Assembly (NCBI GenBank): GCA_959605475.1
Contig: CAUHFS010000036.1
Span: 1 to 25,161 of the forward strand
Length of the DNA: 25,161 bases
Reading direction: 5' to 3'
DNA from: an uncultured Collinsella sp.
GTDB taxonomy: Bacteria > Actinomycetota > Coriobacteriia > Coriobacteriales > Coriobacteriaceae
Within the stretch, counting starts at the first letter, position 1. Every line of letters begins with the position of its first letter. Shown here in pieces: positions 1 to 7,648 of this stretch. Under the pieces are notes generated by a model that was not told where the DNA came from, searched no databases, and was given only the letters and a program-made list of their open reading frames with translations. Both the position numbers and the translations under genes were made by a program.

Positions 1-2
1 GG

Positions 3-27
3 TTGATTTTCAATCTCAACGCAACAG
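3..27 (+). repeat. Left terminal inverted repeat of the IS30-type element
   Basis: Aligning these 25 bases with the reverse complement of 1595-1619 gives about 19 matches without gaps, with the best-conserved block at the inner end (GCAACAG). It lies downstream of the transposase stop codon. The exact outer boundary is uncertain because the window starts two bases earlier. Confidence 0.75.
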
Positions 28-180
28 CCTGAACGGGCCCCGCGTTTCCGCAGCTAGCGCAACGCGGGAATAGCTCCCGGCACCTGGCCGTCGCATCGTT
101 TCCGCAGGTGGAGAGGCTATGGAGGCCGGTGCCCCCATGCCGCCGCCGCATGCTCCGCCAGCCCGCCGCGCAGCCGTTCC

Positions 181-195
181 GGACTCAGCGCAACG
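181..195 (+). repeat. Subterminal 15-bp copy of the palindrome arm
   Basis: GGACTCAGCGCAACG here is identical to 1560-1574. It sits 30 bases beyond the transposase stop codon, so each end of the element carries the motif. The 170 bases between the left terminal repeat and this site hold no gene. They contain an 11-base direct repeat (CGTTTCCGCAG at 43-53 and 97-107) and a short inverted repeat (CGCGTT 41-46 with AACGCG 61-66). Confidence 0.6.
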
Positions 196-225
196 GGCCT
201 TCCGGCCCATGTCCCGGCCCGCCGC

Positions 226-1488
226 CTATCCCGCCAGCGGCCCCTCGCCCCTCGCGGCCCTGGCCCTGTCGATGCAGCCGGGCGTGAGGTCGAGCTCGCC
301 GGGCGCCAGCTCCTCTATCCCGAACGCGTCCATGAGGGCGGAGGCGTCCTCCCCGAGGGCCATCCGCAGCACGCGCGCCGGCGTCAGGAACCCGAGCGCC
401 CCCCTCGGCTCGGAGTTCACCTGCGACATGAGCAGCGCGCAGTCCGCCGCCTCCAGCCGGTCGAACCTGGCCCCGGCGCCCTTGGGCAGCAGCTTCCTGA
501 TCTCCACGTGGTTCTTCTCGCACGCGCCCTTCTGCTGGCTCTGCCGGGGGTCGCAGTAGAAGAGCCTGGTCTCGCCGTCCCGCTCGCCGAGCAGCGCCGC
601 GATGGCGCCCTCGTCGGCGAACTCGCTCCCGTTGTCGGTGAGCACGGCGCCGAAGGCGCGCCTCGCGCCGTCCTCGCCGAGGACCCCGCGCAGGGAGGAG
701 AGCGCCGCCAGGACCGAGGCGCACGTGCCGTCCGGCAGCGGCAGGGCCAGCTGGAAGCGGCTCGGGCGGTGCAGGAGCGTGAGGAGCCTGGCGGAGTCGC
801 CCCTGGAGCCCTCGACGGTGTCCATCTCCCAGGCCGCGGCGCAGGCGTCCTCGCCGAGCGCGAGGAACGACGCGTGCGACCTGCGCGACGAGTGGGACGT
901 CGCCCTCTTCGGGGCCCGGCGCGACCTCGGCCTGTAGCCGACCTTGCGCCTGAGCTCCATGTTCGTCATGCCGTCGTAGCCGGCGTCCACCCACCTGTAG
1001 ACGGTGGAGGCGCTGAGCCCGGGGGTCGTCGCCGCTATCTGCTGCGGGGAGAGCCCGCGCGCGAGCCCGTCCCTGATGGCCGCGAGCTTGGCGGCGGCGC
1101 CCTCCTCGGTCTCGTCGATCCCGGACCTGCTCGCCGACAGCTCGGCGTCGGCCGCCTCCTGCGCCCTCCTGGCGCTGTAGAACACCCTGGGCCTCCTCGA
1201 GCAGCCGTGGCCCCTCCTGTGCGGGCAGCCGTTGCAGCACCTCGGCCACGCGGAGAGCCTGGGGCAGGCCCCCGAGAGGTCCGCGGGCGCGGGCTCGCCG
1301 TAGCGCGAGCGCGGCGCGGTGACGTAGCGGTGCGCCGCAACCTCCCTGGTCACGGTCGAGGGCGACCTGCCGAGCTCCGCGGCGATCTCGCGGGCGCTGC
1401 GGTTGCGGTCGAGCATCCTCTCGACCGTGTTCCTCTCGTGCCTCGTGAGCCTCCCGTACGACCTTCCGGACGGCTTGGGTCTGGACAT
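226..1488 (-). CDS. IS30-family transposase
   Basis: A 420-residue DDE transposase that would cut and join the ends of the surrounding element. The N-terminus has a helix-turn-helix of the IS30 type (about residues 10-55, with SAREIAAELGRSPSTVTREV). A Cys/His-rich patch follows (C75, C84, C85, C88, C96), and a second HTH-like segment lies near 140-170. The catalytic triad is visible as D223 (EMDTVEG), D285 (TDNGSEF) and E324 (QQKGACEKNH), followed by the family-typical IRKLLPKG. The ATG at 1488 is preceded on the minus strand by a strong GGAGGGAGG ribosome-binding site. Length is in the upper part of the family range and no frameshift or stop is seen, so it is probably functional. Its GC content is higher than that of the host genes, which fits acquisition from another high-GC organism. 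Confidence 0.92.
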   Translation of the reverse strand: MSRPKPSGRSYGRLTRHERNTVERMLDRNRSAREIAAELGRSPSTVTREVAAHRYVTAPRSRYGEPAPADLSGACPRLSAWPRCCNGCPHRRGHGCSRRPRVFYSARRAQEAADAELSASRSGIDETEEGAAAKLAAIRDGLARGLSPQQIAATTPGLSASTVYRWVDAGYDGMTNMELRRKVGYRPRSRRAPKRATSHSSRRSHASFLALGEDACAAAWEMDTVEGSRGDSARLLTLLHRPSRFQLALPLPDGTCASVLAALSSLRGVLGEDGARRAFGAVLTDNGSEFADEGAIAALLGERDGETRLFYCDPRQSQQKGACEKNHVEIRKLLPKGAGARFDRLEAADCALLMSQVNSEPRGALGFLTPARVLRMALGEDASALMDAFGIEELAPGELDLTPGCIDRARAARGEGPLAG

Positions 1489-1555
1489 GCCGGCCTCCCT
1501 CCATCGCGGGCCGGGGGATTCCGGCCCCTCTGGGGTTGCCTACCCGGATTCGCGC

Positions 1556-1593
1556 CTCAGGACTCAGCGCAACGCGTTGCGCTGAGTCCTGAG
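1556..1593. repeat. Perfect 38-bp palindrome inside the right end of the insertion sequence
   Basis: Two 19-base arms meet without a loop at 1574/1575. It lies between the right terminal repeat and the transposase start, so it is in the 5' untranslated or promoter zone of the transposase. Fifteen bases of one arm (GGACTCAGCGCAACG) are repeated at 181-195 just past the transposase stop. It may be a transposase-binding or regulatory site, or a hairpin that limits read-through into the transposase. Confidence 0.8.
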
Positions 1594-1594
1594 T

Positions 1595-1619
1595 CTGTTG
1601 CAATGAAGATGAGAATCAA
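1595..1619 (-). repeat. Right terminal inverted repeat of the IS30-type element
   Basis: This is the partner of 3-27 (about 19 of 25 positions match). It lies upstream of the transposase start on the minus strand and marks the point where GC-rich element DNA gives way to the AT-rich tet leader DNA. Confidence 0.75.
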
Positions 1620-1658
1620 GGGGAGGTGCAGTGACAGAAAAAATTTATCTTAACAGGG

Positions 1659-1687
1659 TTGCTTTTGGGAATTTGATATGCTATACT
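1659..1687 (+). promoter_or_regulatory. Promoter of the tet-type leader
   Basis: A -35 box TTGCTT (1659-1664) and a -10 box TATACT (1682-1687) are separated by 17 bases. It lies in AT-rich DNA 40 bases past the insertion sequence and just upstream of the leader peptide, the arrangement of the tet(M)/tet(O)/tet(W) regulatory regions. It now points towards the ABC exporter genes. Confidence 0.75.
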
Positions 1688-1717
1688 ATAAAAAATCAAG
1701 CAAAGGAGTTTATCAAT

Positions 1718-1741
1718 ATGCGGCAAGGTATTCTTAAATAA
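1718..1741 (+). CDS. Short leader peptide of the tet attenuator
   Basis: A seven-codon ORF (MRQGILK) with a good AAAGGAG ribosome-binding site at 1702-1708. Its 3' half forms one arm of the leader hairpin (1728-1739 pairs with 1802-1813), so ribosome position on this peptide can control folding. Ribosomal-protection tet genes are known to have such leaders. The sequence match to any particular tet gene is from memory and not verified. Confidence 0.6.
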   Translation: MRQGILK

Positions 1742-1819
1742 AATTTGATAATGGGAACAAAGACAAACGTCCTCAAGGAGAGGGCTTGGTTTTTGTACCC
1801 AATTTAAGAATACTTTTGC
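1722..1819 (+). promoter_or_regulatory. Attenuator hairpin region of the tet leader
   Basis: GTATTCTTAAAT at 1728-1739 is exactly complementary to ATTTAAGAATAC at 1802-1813, and the pairing extends imperfectly outwards towards 1722 and 1819. Between the arms are smaller pairings such as CCTC with GAGG in the 1775-1790 area. With the leader peptide and the terminator at 1889-1926 this matches the known plan of transcription attenuation in ribosomal-protection tet genes. Confidence 0.65.
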
Positions 1820-1888
1820 CTTTTCATTTCATATCGTGATAGACAACGGCCAGCCTTGGCCGCAGTTTTCATGTGTGTCCTACCTATC

Positions 1889-1926
1889 ATCCCCAGCGGT
1901 AAAAGTATTTGTCGCTGGGGATTTTT
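1889..1926 (+). terminator. Leader terminator (attenuator) ahead of the tet start codon
   Basis: ATCCCCAGCG (1889-1898) pairs perfectly with CGCTGGGGAT (1913-1922) around a 14-base loop and is followed by a T run to 1926. It lies 35 bases before the tet-type ATG and would stop transcription unless antitermination occurs. Confidence 0.75.
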
Positions 1927-1960
1927 GCGCCCTTCTGGGCCTTGTATGGAGGACAATCAT

Positions 1961-2203
1961 ATGAAAATCATCAATATTGGCATTCTTGCTCATGTAGACG
2001 CAGGTAAGACGACCTTGACGGAGAGCCTGTTATATACCAGCGGAGCAATCGAGGCGCTCGAGCCGTGGGAACAGCGCGAGATCATGCGCTTGGTCGGTAA
2101 GTTCTCCCATGTTCTTAACGAAGAGTGCGAGGCATTTAAACGGCAAGTGGCCGCCGAGAACGAGGCTGACGATAAGGGCGAAGGGGAGACATGCGACTCT
2201 TAA
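1961..2203 (+). pseudogene. Chimera: tet(O/32/W)-type N-terminus fused to a MarR-like C-terminal tail
   Basis: An 80-codon ORF starting at ATG 1961 with a GGAGGA ribosome-binding site at 1948-1953. Residues 1-30 (MKIINIGILAHVDAGKTTLT, then ESLLYTSGAI) are the N-terminus of a tet(O)/tet(32)/tet(W)-group ribosomal protection protein and include the GTP-binding P-loop AHVDAGKTT. The rest of that roughly 640-residue GTPase is missing, so no resistance is expected. From about base 2051 the codons become GC-rich and encode a helical, charged 50-residue tail (EALEPWEQREIMRLVGKF) resembling the end of a MarR-type regulator. Such regulators often precede ABC exporter genes; this assignment rests on composition and context only. 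The reading frame stays open across the junction. The stop overlaps the next gene by 13 bases, so translation may be coupled. Confidence 0.8.
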
Positions 2204-3927
2204 TGAGATTTATGAGGCCGTATCGCGGGCTGATTGCGGTGACGCTGTTTGTACTGCTGATAGATAACGTCGGCACGCTGCTGGTGCCTACAATGTTGGC
2301 GAATATGGTCAATACTGGTATCACGACGGGTGATATCGACTACATCTTGCGCAACGGCGTGTATATGCTCATCGCGACCGGCATGGCCAGTGGCGGCGCG
2401 GTGCTGGGCTGCTATCTTTCGGCCCGTCTGGCGGCCAATGTGGCCTGCGACATTCGCAACGCCGTCTACGATAAGTCGCTCGAGCTGTCCGCCAGCGACT
2501 TTGAGCGCTTTGGTACGGGTTCGATGATCACGCGCTCTCTCAACGACATCAACGTGATCCAGCAAGCGATCCTGCAGACGATTCAGCTGGTGTTACCGGT
2601 ACCGTTCTTGGCCGTGGCGGGCATCATCTTTGCCTGGTTTATCGATCCTGCCATGGGCACGCTGCTGGGCGTGGTCGTTGCGATCGTGCTGGTGGCGGCG
2701 GTCTTTACCGTTGCCAACGCCGCGCCGATCTTTATGCGCCTGCAGAGCTTTATCGACCGCATGAACGTGGTGCTGCGCGAGAACATCGTGGGCGTGCGCG
2801 TCATCCGCGCATTTAACAAGGAGCGCCACGAGGAGCAGCGCCTGGACGAGGTGTTTAGCGATTATGCAGCCAATGCCATCAAGGTCAACCACCTGTTTGT
2901 GGGTCTCGACAGCTCCAGCTTCTTTTTGATGAATATCGCCGAGGTGGCGGTGCTGTGGGTGGGCGGCAACCGCGTGGGCGTCCATGCCATGCAAATCGGC
3001 AGCATCTCGGCCGTGCTGGAGTACGCGATCCTGATCCTGTTCTTTGTGATGATGGCGCAGATGGTGGTGCTGACGCTTCCGCGCGCCGCGGCGTGCCTCA
3101 GCCGTGCACAGCAGGTGCTCGAAATCGAGCCGAGCATCGTGGACGGTAAGGCTACGCTGGGCGACGGGACACCTGAGTCCGCAGATGGGGCCGACACGGT
3201 GGCCGTGTTCGACCACATGTCGTTTCGCTTTGACGATGCCGACGAGGACACCCTGTGCAACCTGAGTTTTGCCTGCCGCCGTGGGCAGACGACCGCGATC
3301 GTGGGCTCGACGGGCTCGGGCAAGTCAACGGTGGCCAAGCTCTTGCTTCGCTTCCACGATGCCACGAAGGGCGCCATTCGCCTGAACGGCGTCGATCTGC
3401 GCGACCTTTCGCAAGACGATATCCGCGGGCGTATCGCCTATGTGCCGCAGAAGGCATGGCTGTTCTCGGGTACGGTGGCGAGCAACCTGCGCTTTGGTAA
3501 CGAGGGCGCGACCGAGGCTGACATGCTCCATGCGCTGGAGGTTGCCCAGAGCACCTTTGTGCTCGACCAGCCCCAGGGGCTCGTTACGCCGGTGGCCCAG
3601 GGCGGCACGAACTTCTCGGGTGGTCAGCGCCAGCGCCTAGCGATTGCCCGCGCACTCATGAAGCATGCCGACCTGTATATCTTCGACGACAGTTTTTCGG
3701 CTCTGGACTTTAAGACCGATGCGGCACTGCGCCATGCGCTGCAGGACGAGACGTGCGATGCCGCGGTGCTCATCATCGCCCAGCGCATCTCGACTATTTT
3801 GCATGCCGATCAGATTGTGGTGCTCAAGGACGGTGAGGTCGTGGGTCTAGGCACGCACGACGAGCTCATGGAAACCTGCGAGGTGTACCGCGCTATCGCG
3901 GAATCGCAGATGAAGGGAGGTGAGTAG
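2191..3927 (+). CDS. ABC exporter half-transporter, degenerate-site subunit (pair 1)
   Basis: A 578-residue membrane-spanning permease with fused ATPase, probably exporting drugs, peptides or lipids together with the next gene product. A transmembrane domain with about six helices occupies residues 1-310, then the nucleotide-binding domain: Walker A GSTGSGKST (372-380), Q-loop VPQKAWLF, signature SGGQ (476-479), Walker B LYIFDD. The catalytic glutamate is replaced by D500 and the switch histidine by Q531 (IIAQRIST). This is the known pattern of the non-catalytic subunit in heterodimeric exporters such as TM287/288 and LmrCD. The ATG at 2191 has GAAGGGGAG upstream and overlaps the chimeric ORF by 13 bases. 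Expression may now depend on the tet-type promoter upstream. The substrate cannot be predicted. Confidence 0.9.
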   Translation: MRLLMRFMRPYRGLIAVTLFVLLIDNVGTLLVPTMLANMVNTGITTGDIDYILRNGVYMLIATGMASGGAVLGCYLSARLAANVACDIRNAVYDKSLELSASDFERFGTGSMITRSLNDINVIQQAILQTIQLVLPVPFLAVAGIIFAWFIDPAMGTLLGVVVAIVLVAAVFTVANAAPIFMRLQSFIDRMNVVLRENIVGVRVIRAFNKERHEEQRLDEVFSDYAANAIKVNHLFVGLDSSSFFLMNIAEVAVLWVGGNRVGVHAMQIGSISAVLEYAILILFFVMMAQMVVLTLPRAAACLSRAQQVLEIEPSIVDGKATLGDGTPESADGADTVAVFDHMSFRFDDADEDTLCNLSFACRRGQTTAIVGSTGSGKSTVAKLLLRFHDATKGAIRLNGVDLRDLSQDDIRGRIAYVPQKAWLFSGTVASNLRFGNEGATEADMLHALEVAQSTFVLDQPQGLVTPVAQGGTNFSGGQRQRLAIARALMKHADLYIFDDSFSALDFKTDAALRHALQDETCDAAVLIIAQRISTILHADQIVVLKDGEVVGLGTHDELMETCEVYRAIAESQMKGGE

Positions 3928-3928
3928 C

Positions 3929-5932
3929 ATGACCGAGGAGTTCAAGAAGCAGAGCATCGCCGATGACGCCGCGGCTGCAGAGACAGTCGAGGAGACGGGC
4001 GCCACGCCCGACCTGGACGAAGACGCCAAGGCAGCGGCGGAGCGCGAGGCTCGCCGCCAGGCACTCTACGAGGAAAACGAGCGCGCCGAGGACGAGCGCG
4101 CCCGCGCCGAGGCGGAGCGCATGCGCGACGTTGACGACGAGGACGAGGACGAGACGCCCCGCGACACCTGGGCGACGGTGCGCCGCCTGTGGAGCGAGGC
4201 CGCCGGCGACCATTGGCGCTTCTATATCGTGTTCGCGAGCATCGTGTTCTATGCCATCTTTAACACCGCGGCGCCGGCTTACAGCGCCCGCGTGATCGAT
4301 GAGCTGTGGGGGCACATGAAGCTGGCGTTTGCCAACAACACTACCTTCAGCATTACCTGGGAGAACTGCGGCAGGACCATCTTTATCTACTTTATGATCT
4401 GGACCGCCGCCGCCTCGTTCTACGCACTCCAGAGCTTTTTGATGTCGAGCGTTGCCGAGCGCCTCAACCTGCGCCTGCGCAACCGCATCGCACAAAAGCT
4501 CAACCGTCTGCCGCTTGCCTACTTTGACGCGCATCGTCCCGGCGAGGTCGTCAGCCGTGCGACCAACGACTTGGACAAGATGTCCGAGAGCATGCAACGC
4601 GGCTTGCTGCAGTTGCTGGTGTCGATCGGTACCGTGGTGGGCGCCGTGAGCGTGATGTTCGTGTTTAGCGTGCCGCTCACGCTCGTCTTTTTGTTCTTTA
4701 CGGCGCTTTCGCTGCTGGTGACGAAAGTCGTGTCGCGCCGCACGCATGATGTGACGGGCGAGCGCCAGGAGTGGGTGTCCAAGATTACGAGCGCGGTCGA
4801 GGAGGGCTACTCGGGCCGTTTGGTGATCCGTGCGTTTAACCGCGAGTTCCAGAGCTCTGCCGAGGTGCACGAGGCTTCGAAGGAGCTGGCGCGCGTGAGC
4901 ACCAAGGCCGACTTTATGATTAACGCCGTCGGCCCCGCGGTGCGCTTTATCGGTCGTTTGGCGCAGATCGTGATCGCGCTGGTGGGCTGCAGCATGCTGG
5001 TTGCCGGGCATATGACCGTCGGCGTGTTCCAGGCGTTCTTCCAGTTTATCTACGAGGCGTCCGAGCCCATGACGGAGCTGTCGTTTACCTTTAACTCGCT
5101 GCAGAGTGCGCTGGCGAGCGCCGAGCGCGTGTTCGACCTGCTCGACGAGCCCGAGATGGAGGCCGATCCGTTGCCGGTGGCCGCCGCCAAGCTGCCGGGC
5201 AAGGTGGAGGGCCGTGTCGCTTTTGAGCATGTGCGCTTTGGCTATTCGCCCGACAAGCCGCTTATGCGAGACGTGTCGTTTACCGCCGAGCCGGGTCAGA
5301 AGATCGCCGTGGTGGGAACCACGGGCGCGGGTAAGACCACGCTCATCAACCTGCTCATGCGCTTTTACGAGATCGACGGCGGCCGCATTACCCTCGACGG
5401 CGTGGACACGAGCCGCATGAACCGCGGCGAGCTACGCCAGCAGTTTGGCATGGTGTTGCAGGACGCTTGGCTATTTGATGGCACCATTGCCGAGAACATC
5501 GCCTACGGCTGTCCCGAGGCGACGCGCGAGGAGATTGTCGCGGCCGCACGTGCCGCACGGGTCGACTTCTTTGTGCGCACTATGCCGCAGGGCTACGACA
5601 CGCGTGTGGCTAACGATGCCGAGAGCATCAGCCAGGGCCAACGTCAGCTGCTGACCATCGCGCGCGTGCTGCTCAACAACCCGGCGATCCTCATCCTGGA
5701 CGAGGCGACGTCGAGCGTGGACACGCGCACCGAGCTCGCCATCGGCCGTGCCATGGATGCGCTCATGCGCGGGCGCACGAGCTTTGTGATCGCGCACCGT
5801 CTGTCGACGATCGTCGATGCCGACCTCATCCTGGTCATGGATCACGGCAATATCATCGAGCAGGGTACGCACAAGGAGCTGCTGGCTGCCGAGGGCGCTT
5901 ATGCCGACCTCTACCTAAGCCAGTTCGCATAA
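3929..5932 (+). CDS. ABC exporter half-transporter, catalytic subunit (pair 1)
   Basis: A 667-residue partner of the preceding gene, starting one base after its stop. ATG 3929 is preferred over GTG 3920 because AAGGGAGG at 3913-3920 is then well spaced. Residues 1-75 form an unusual, highly charged extension rich in Glu, Asp, Ala and Arg, probably a cytosolic helix or coiled coil. The transmembrane domain follows (about 85-380), then the ATPase: Walker A GTTGAGKTT (463-471), signature SQGQ (568-571) in place of SGGQ, Walker B ILILDE with catalytic E592, and H623 in IAHRLST. The canonical Glu and His with a degenerate signature complement the first subunit, so the dimer would have one active ATP site. 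Confidence 0.9.
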   Translation: MTEEFKKQSIADDAAAAETVEETGATPDLDEDAKAAAEREARRQALYEENERAEDERARAEAERMRDVDDEDEDETPRDTWATVRRLWSEAAGDHWRFYIVFASIVFYAIFNTAAPAYSARVIDELWGHMKLAFANNTTFSITWENCGRTIFIYFMIWTAAASFYALQSFLMSSVAERLNLRLRNRIAQKLNRLPLAYFDAHRPGEVVSRATNDLDKMSESMQRGLLQLLVSIGTVVGAVSVMFVFSVPLTLVFLFFTALSLLVTKVVSRRTHDVTGERQEWVSKITSAVEEGYSGRLVIRAFNREFQSSAEVHEASKELARVSTKADFMINAVGPAVRFIGRLAQIVIALVGCSMLVAGHMTVGVFQAFFQFIYEASEPMTELSFTFNSLQSALASAERVFDLLDEPEMEADPLPVAAAKLPGKVEGRVAFEHVRFGYSPDKPLMRDVSFTAEPGQKIAVVGTTGAGKTTLINLLMRFYEIDGGRITLDGVDTSRMNRGELRQQFGMVLQDAWLFDGTIAENIAYGCPEATREEIVAAARAARVDFFVRTMPQGYDTRVANDAESISQGQRQLLTIARVLLNNPAILILDEATSSVDTRTELAIGRAMDALMRGRTSFVIAHRLSTIVDADLILVMDHGNIIEQGTHKELLAAEGAYADLYLSQFA

Positions 5933-5975
5933 GGTGACAAAGGGTCAGTCCCGCATGTCACATCGAAAAGAAGGC

Positions 5976-6000
5976 GCGCCGGGAGCGGATTCCCCGGCGC
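5976..6000. terminator. Bidirectional terminator between the exporter operon and cysE
   Basis: GCGCCGGG (5976-5983) pairs with CCCGGCGC (5993-6000) around a 9-base loop. On the plus strand it is followed by TCCTTTCGT. On the minus strand the reverse complement runs into a T-rich stretch (from AAAAGAA at 5966-5972), so it can serve the convergent cysE as well. Confidence 0.65.
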
Positions 6001-6043
6001 TCCTTTCGTGTTGGCGTTCAGGCTGTGGCGGTTGCCCGCGGCC

Positions 6044-6748
6044 CTAGCGCTCGTCCACGAACTTGGCGACGAGGGCCTTGAGCTCGGCCACCTCTTGCTC
6101 GAGTTCCTTGACGCGACGGGCGTTTTCGGTGATGCCCTGACGGTTGAGGGCGCTCTGCTCGGCGGCATCGTCGGGCATGTACTCGCGATGCTGCTTGGCG
6201 TCGAAGCTCTCCTCGAACACGCGGCAGCCGTTGCGCTTGATGATGCGCCCGGGCACGCCCACGACGGTGCAGTTGTCGGGCACGTCCTTGACGACGACCG
6301 AGTTGCCGCCGATCTTGACGTTGTTGCCGATGTGGATGTTGCCAAGCACCTTGGCGCCCGTGCCCACGGTGACATTATTGCCCAGGGTGGGGTGGCGTTT
6401 GCCGGTCTCGTTGCCGGTGCCGCCAAGCGTGACGCCCTGGTAGAGCACGCAGTTGTCGCCCACGATGGTAGTCTCGCCAATTACGACGCCCATGGCGTGG
6501 TCGATAAAGAAGTGCTTGCCGATCTGCGCGGCGGGATGAATCTCGACGCCGGTGATATGGCGGGTTAACTGCGAGAGCACGCGGGCAAGCGATCGATGGC
6601 CGTGTTCCCACAGCCAGTGTTCGGGCACATGATTCCACTTGGCGTGCAGGCCGGGGTAGGACAGGAAGATGACCAGGCCATTTTGCGCGGCAGGATCCTG
6701 CGCCTGGACGGTCTTGATGTCCTCGCGAATGGTGTTGATAAAGCTCAC
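6044..6748 (-). CDS. cysE: Serine O-acetyltransferase
   Basis: Transfers acetyl from acetyl-CoA to L-serine, giving O-acetylserine, the first step of cysteine synthesis in the cytosol. The 234 residues comprise a short helical N-terminal part (1-65) and a left-handed beta-helix of hexapeptide repeats (about 66-165). The family motifs GVEIHPAAQIG, DHAMGVVIGET (D83, H84) and TLGGTGNETGKRHP (H119) are present. The C-terminus (205-234) is a predicted coiled coil (VKELEQEVAELKALV) instead of the usual short tail. It is the compact type that lacks most of the N-terminal domain of the enterobacterial enzyme. The GTG at 6748 is chosen because AAGGGAGGG lies 7 bases upstream; a TTG at 6823 in the same frame has no such site. 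It is a lone gene, convergent with the exporter operon; no cysK is seen beside it. Confidence 0.92.
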   Translation of the reverse strand: MSFINTIREDIKTVQAQDPAAQNGLVIFLSYPGLHAKWNHVPEHWLWEHGHRSLARVLSQLTRHITGVEIHPAAQIGKHFFIDHAMGVVIGETTIVGDNCVLYQGVTLGGTGNETGKRHPTLGNNVTVGTGAKVLGNIHIGNNVKIGGNSVVVKDVPDNCTVVGVPGRIIKRNGCRVFEESFDAKQHREYMPDDAAEQSALNRQGITENARRVKELEQEVAELKALVAKFVDER

Positions 6749-6895
6749 CGGCCGCCCTCCCTTAGCGCCGTGACAATGCGATTCAATAAAGTATATCGAT
6801 TCGCTAGGGATTAGGAAGGGCAATCTTGCTTTGCTTTAGGCGACAGGTGTCAGTTATGCAAACTTGCTGGTAATGAAGTAAGACTTTTGAGGGGT

Positions 6896-6926
6896 TTGGC
6901 CCGTGCTCGCGCCGCAACCGTATACT
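6896..6926 (+). promoter_or_regulatory. Possible promoter of the DedA-family gene
   Basis: A clear -10 box TATACT at 6921-6926 lies 46 bases before the start codon. The only -35-like hexamer is TTGGCC at 6896-6901 with a long 19-base spacer, so the -35 assignment is weak. The rest of the 6749-6972 gap shows nothing else recognisable. Confidence 0.4.
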
Positions 6927-6972
6927 GGTCAACTTGGACGTGTCCGCGCCCACAACTGAGAGGTTTTACTTC

Positions 6973-7620
6973 ATGGGTTTCATCAATTTCATTGCCGAGC
7001 TGCTTAAGGATCCGCGCACCGCGATTGCCAGCTGGATCGCCGCCGGCCCGCTTATGGCCTACGGCTGCGTGTTCCTGATCATCTTTATCGAGACGGGCGT
7101 GGTGTTCTTCCCGTTCCTTCCCGGCGATTCGCTGCTGTTTGCCTCGGGCTTCTTTGCCCACAACGGCGGCTTTAACATCGTGGCGCTTCTGGCCACCGCA
7201 TGGGCCGCAGCCATCCTGGGCGATCAGTGCAACTTTATGATCGGCCACTTCTTTGGCCGCAAGATCATCGCCTCGGGCAAGGTAAAGGCCATGACGCCCG
7301 AGCGCATCAAAAAGTCCGAGGATTTCCTGGACAAGTGGGGCCATCTGGCCATCTTCCTCGGTCGCTTCTTCCCGTTTATTCGCACCTTTGTGCCTTTTAT
7401 CGCCGGCATGGGCGGCATGCACTGGCGCAACTTTGTCATCTTTAACGTGCTGGGTGGCATTACCTGGTCGACGGTCTTTACGCTGCTGGGCTACTTCTTT
7501 GGCGGCATCCCCTTTGTGCAGGAGCACTTTGAGCTGCTGATCGTGGGCATTGTCGTCGTGTCGATCATCCCGACCGTGGTCGGTTTGGTTAAGGCAAAGC
7601 TCGGTAAAAAGAACGCCTAG
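6973..7620 (+). CDS. DedA/VTT-family inner-membrane protein
   Basis: A 215-residue integral membrane protein of the DedA (SNARE-associated/VTT) family. Members are linked to membrane-potential homeostasis and to flipping of undecaprenyl phosphate or phospholipids. The two family signatures are present: ETGVVFFPFLPGDSLLFASG near residues 38-57, with the acidic residue and the re-entrant PGD turn, and the GRFFPFIRTFVPFIAG block near 133-150 with its conserved Arg and Pro. About four to five hydrophobic segments are visible and the C-terminus ends in a basic tail (KAKLGKKNA). The ATG at 6973 is chosen over a TTG at 6934 because GAGAGG lies 10 bases before it. It is monocistronic, with its own promoter-like -10 and a strong terminator after it. 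The exact substrate is unknown. Confidence 0.88.
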   Translation: MGFINFIAELLKDPRTAIASWIAAGPLMAYGCVFLIIFIETGVVFFPFLPGDSLLFASGFFAHNGGFNIVALLATAWAAAILGDQCNFMIGHFFGRKIIASGKVKAMTPERIKKSEDFLDKWGHLAIFLGRFFPFIRTFVPFIAGMGGMHWRNFVIFNVLGGITWSTVFTLLGYFFGGIPFVQEHFELLIVGIVVVSIIPTVVGLVKAKLGKKNA

Positions 7621-7648
7621 TCCGAGCTTGTTTTCGGACGTTAATTCC

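Larger units (their letters stand above)
3..1619 (-). mobile_element. IS30-family insertion sequence
   Basis: The element is bounded by imperfect terminal inverted repeats at 3-27 and 1595-1619 and carries one transposase gene on the minus strand. The length of about 1.6 kb and the inner-end motif (left CAACGCAACAG, right CTGTTGCAATG) are of the kind seen in the IS30 family. A GG dinucleotide stands at 1-2 and again at 1620-1621, which would fit a 2-bp target duplication, but the left flank is outside the window so this cannot be confirmed. Very GC-rich inside, then an abrupt change to AT-rich DNA at 1620. The gene and both ends look intact, so the element could still be mobile. Confidence 0.85.

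Noticed and set aside
1556..1593. Palindrome as the outer boundary of the insertion sequence (element 181-1589)
   Set aside because: The pair 3-27 and 1595-1619 is a better fit to IS30-type ends, encloses the palindrome and coincides with the change in base composition at 1620.
185..1603. Second long minus-strand ORF over the transposase, and a long plus-strand ORF at 508-1653
   Set aside because: Arg/Gly/Ala-rich translations without family motifs that mirror the transposase in other frames; typical of very GC-rich DNA.
1961..2203. Functional tetracycline resistance gene
   Set aside because: Only about 30 of some 640 codons remain; everything after the P-loop segment is host-like sequence.
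3893..5230. Long minus-strand ORF opposite the second ABC subunit
   Set aside because: His/Arg/Gln-rich shadow of a gene with strong ABC motifs on the plus strand.
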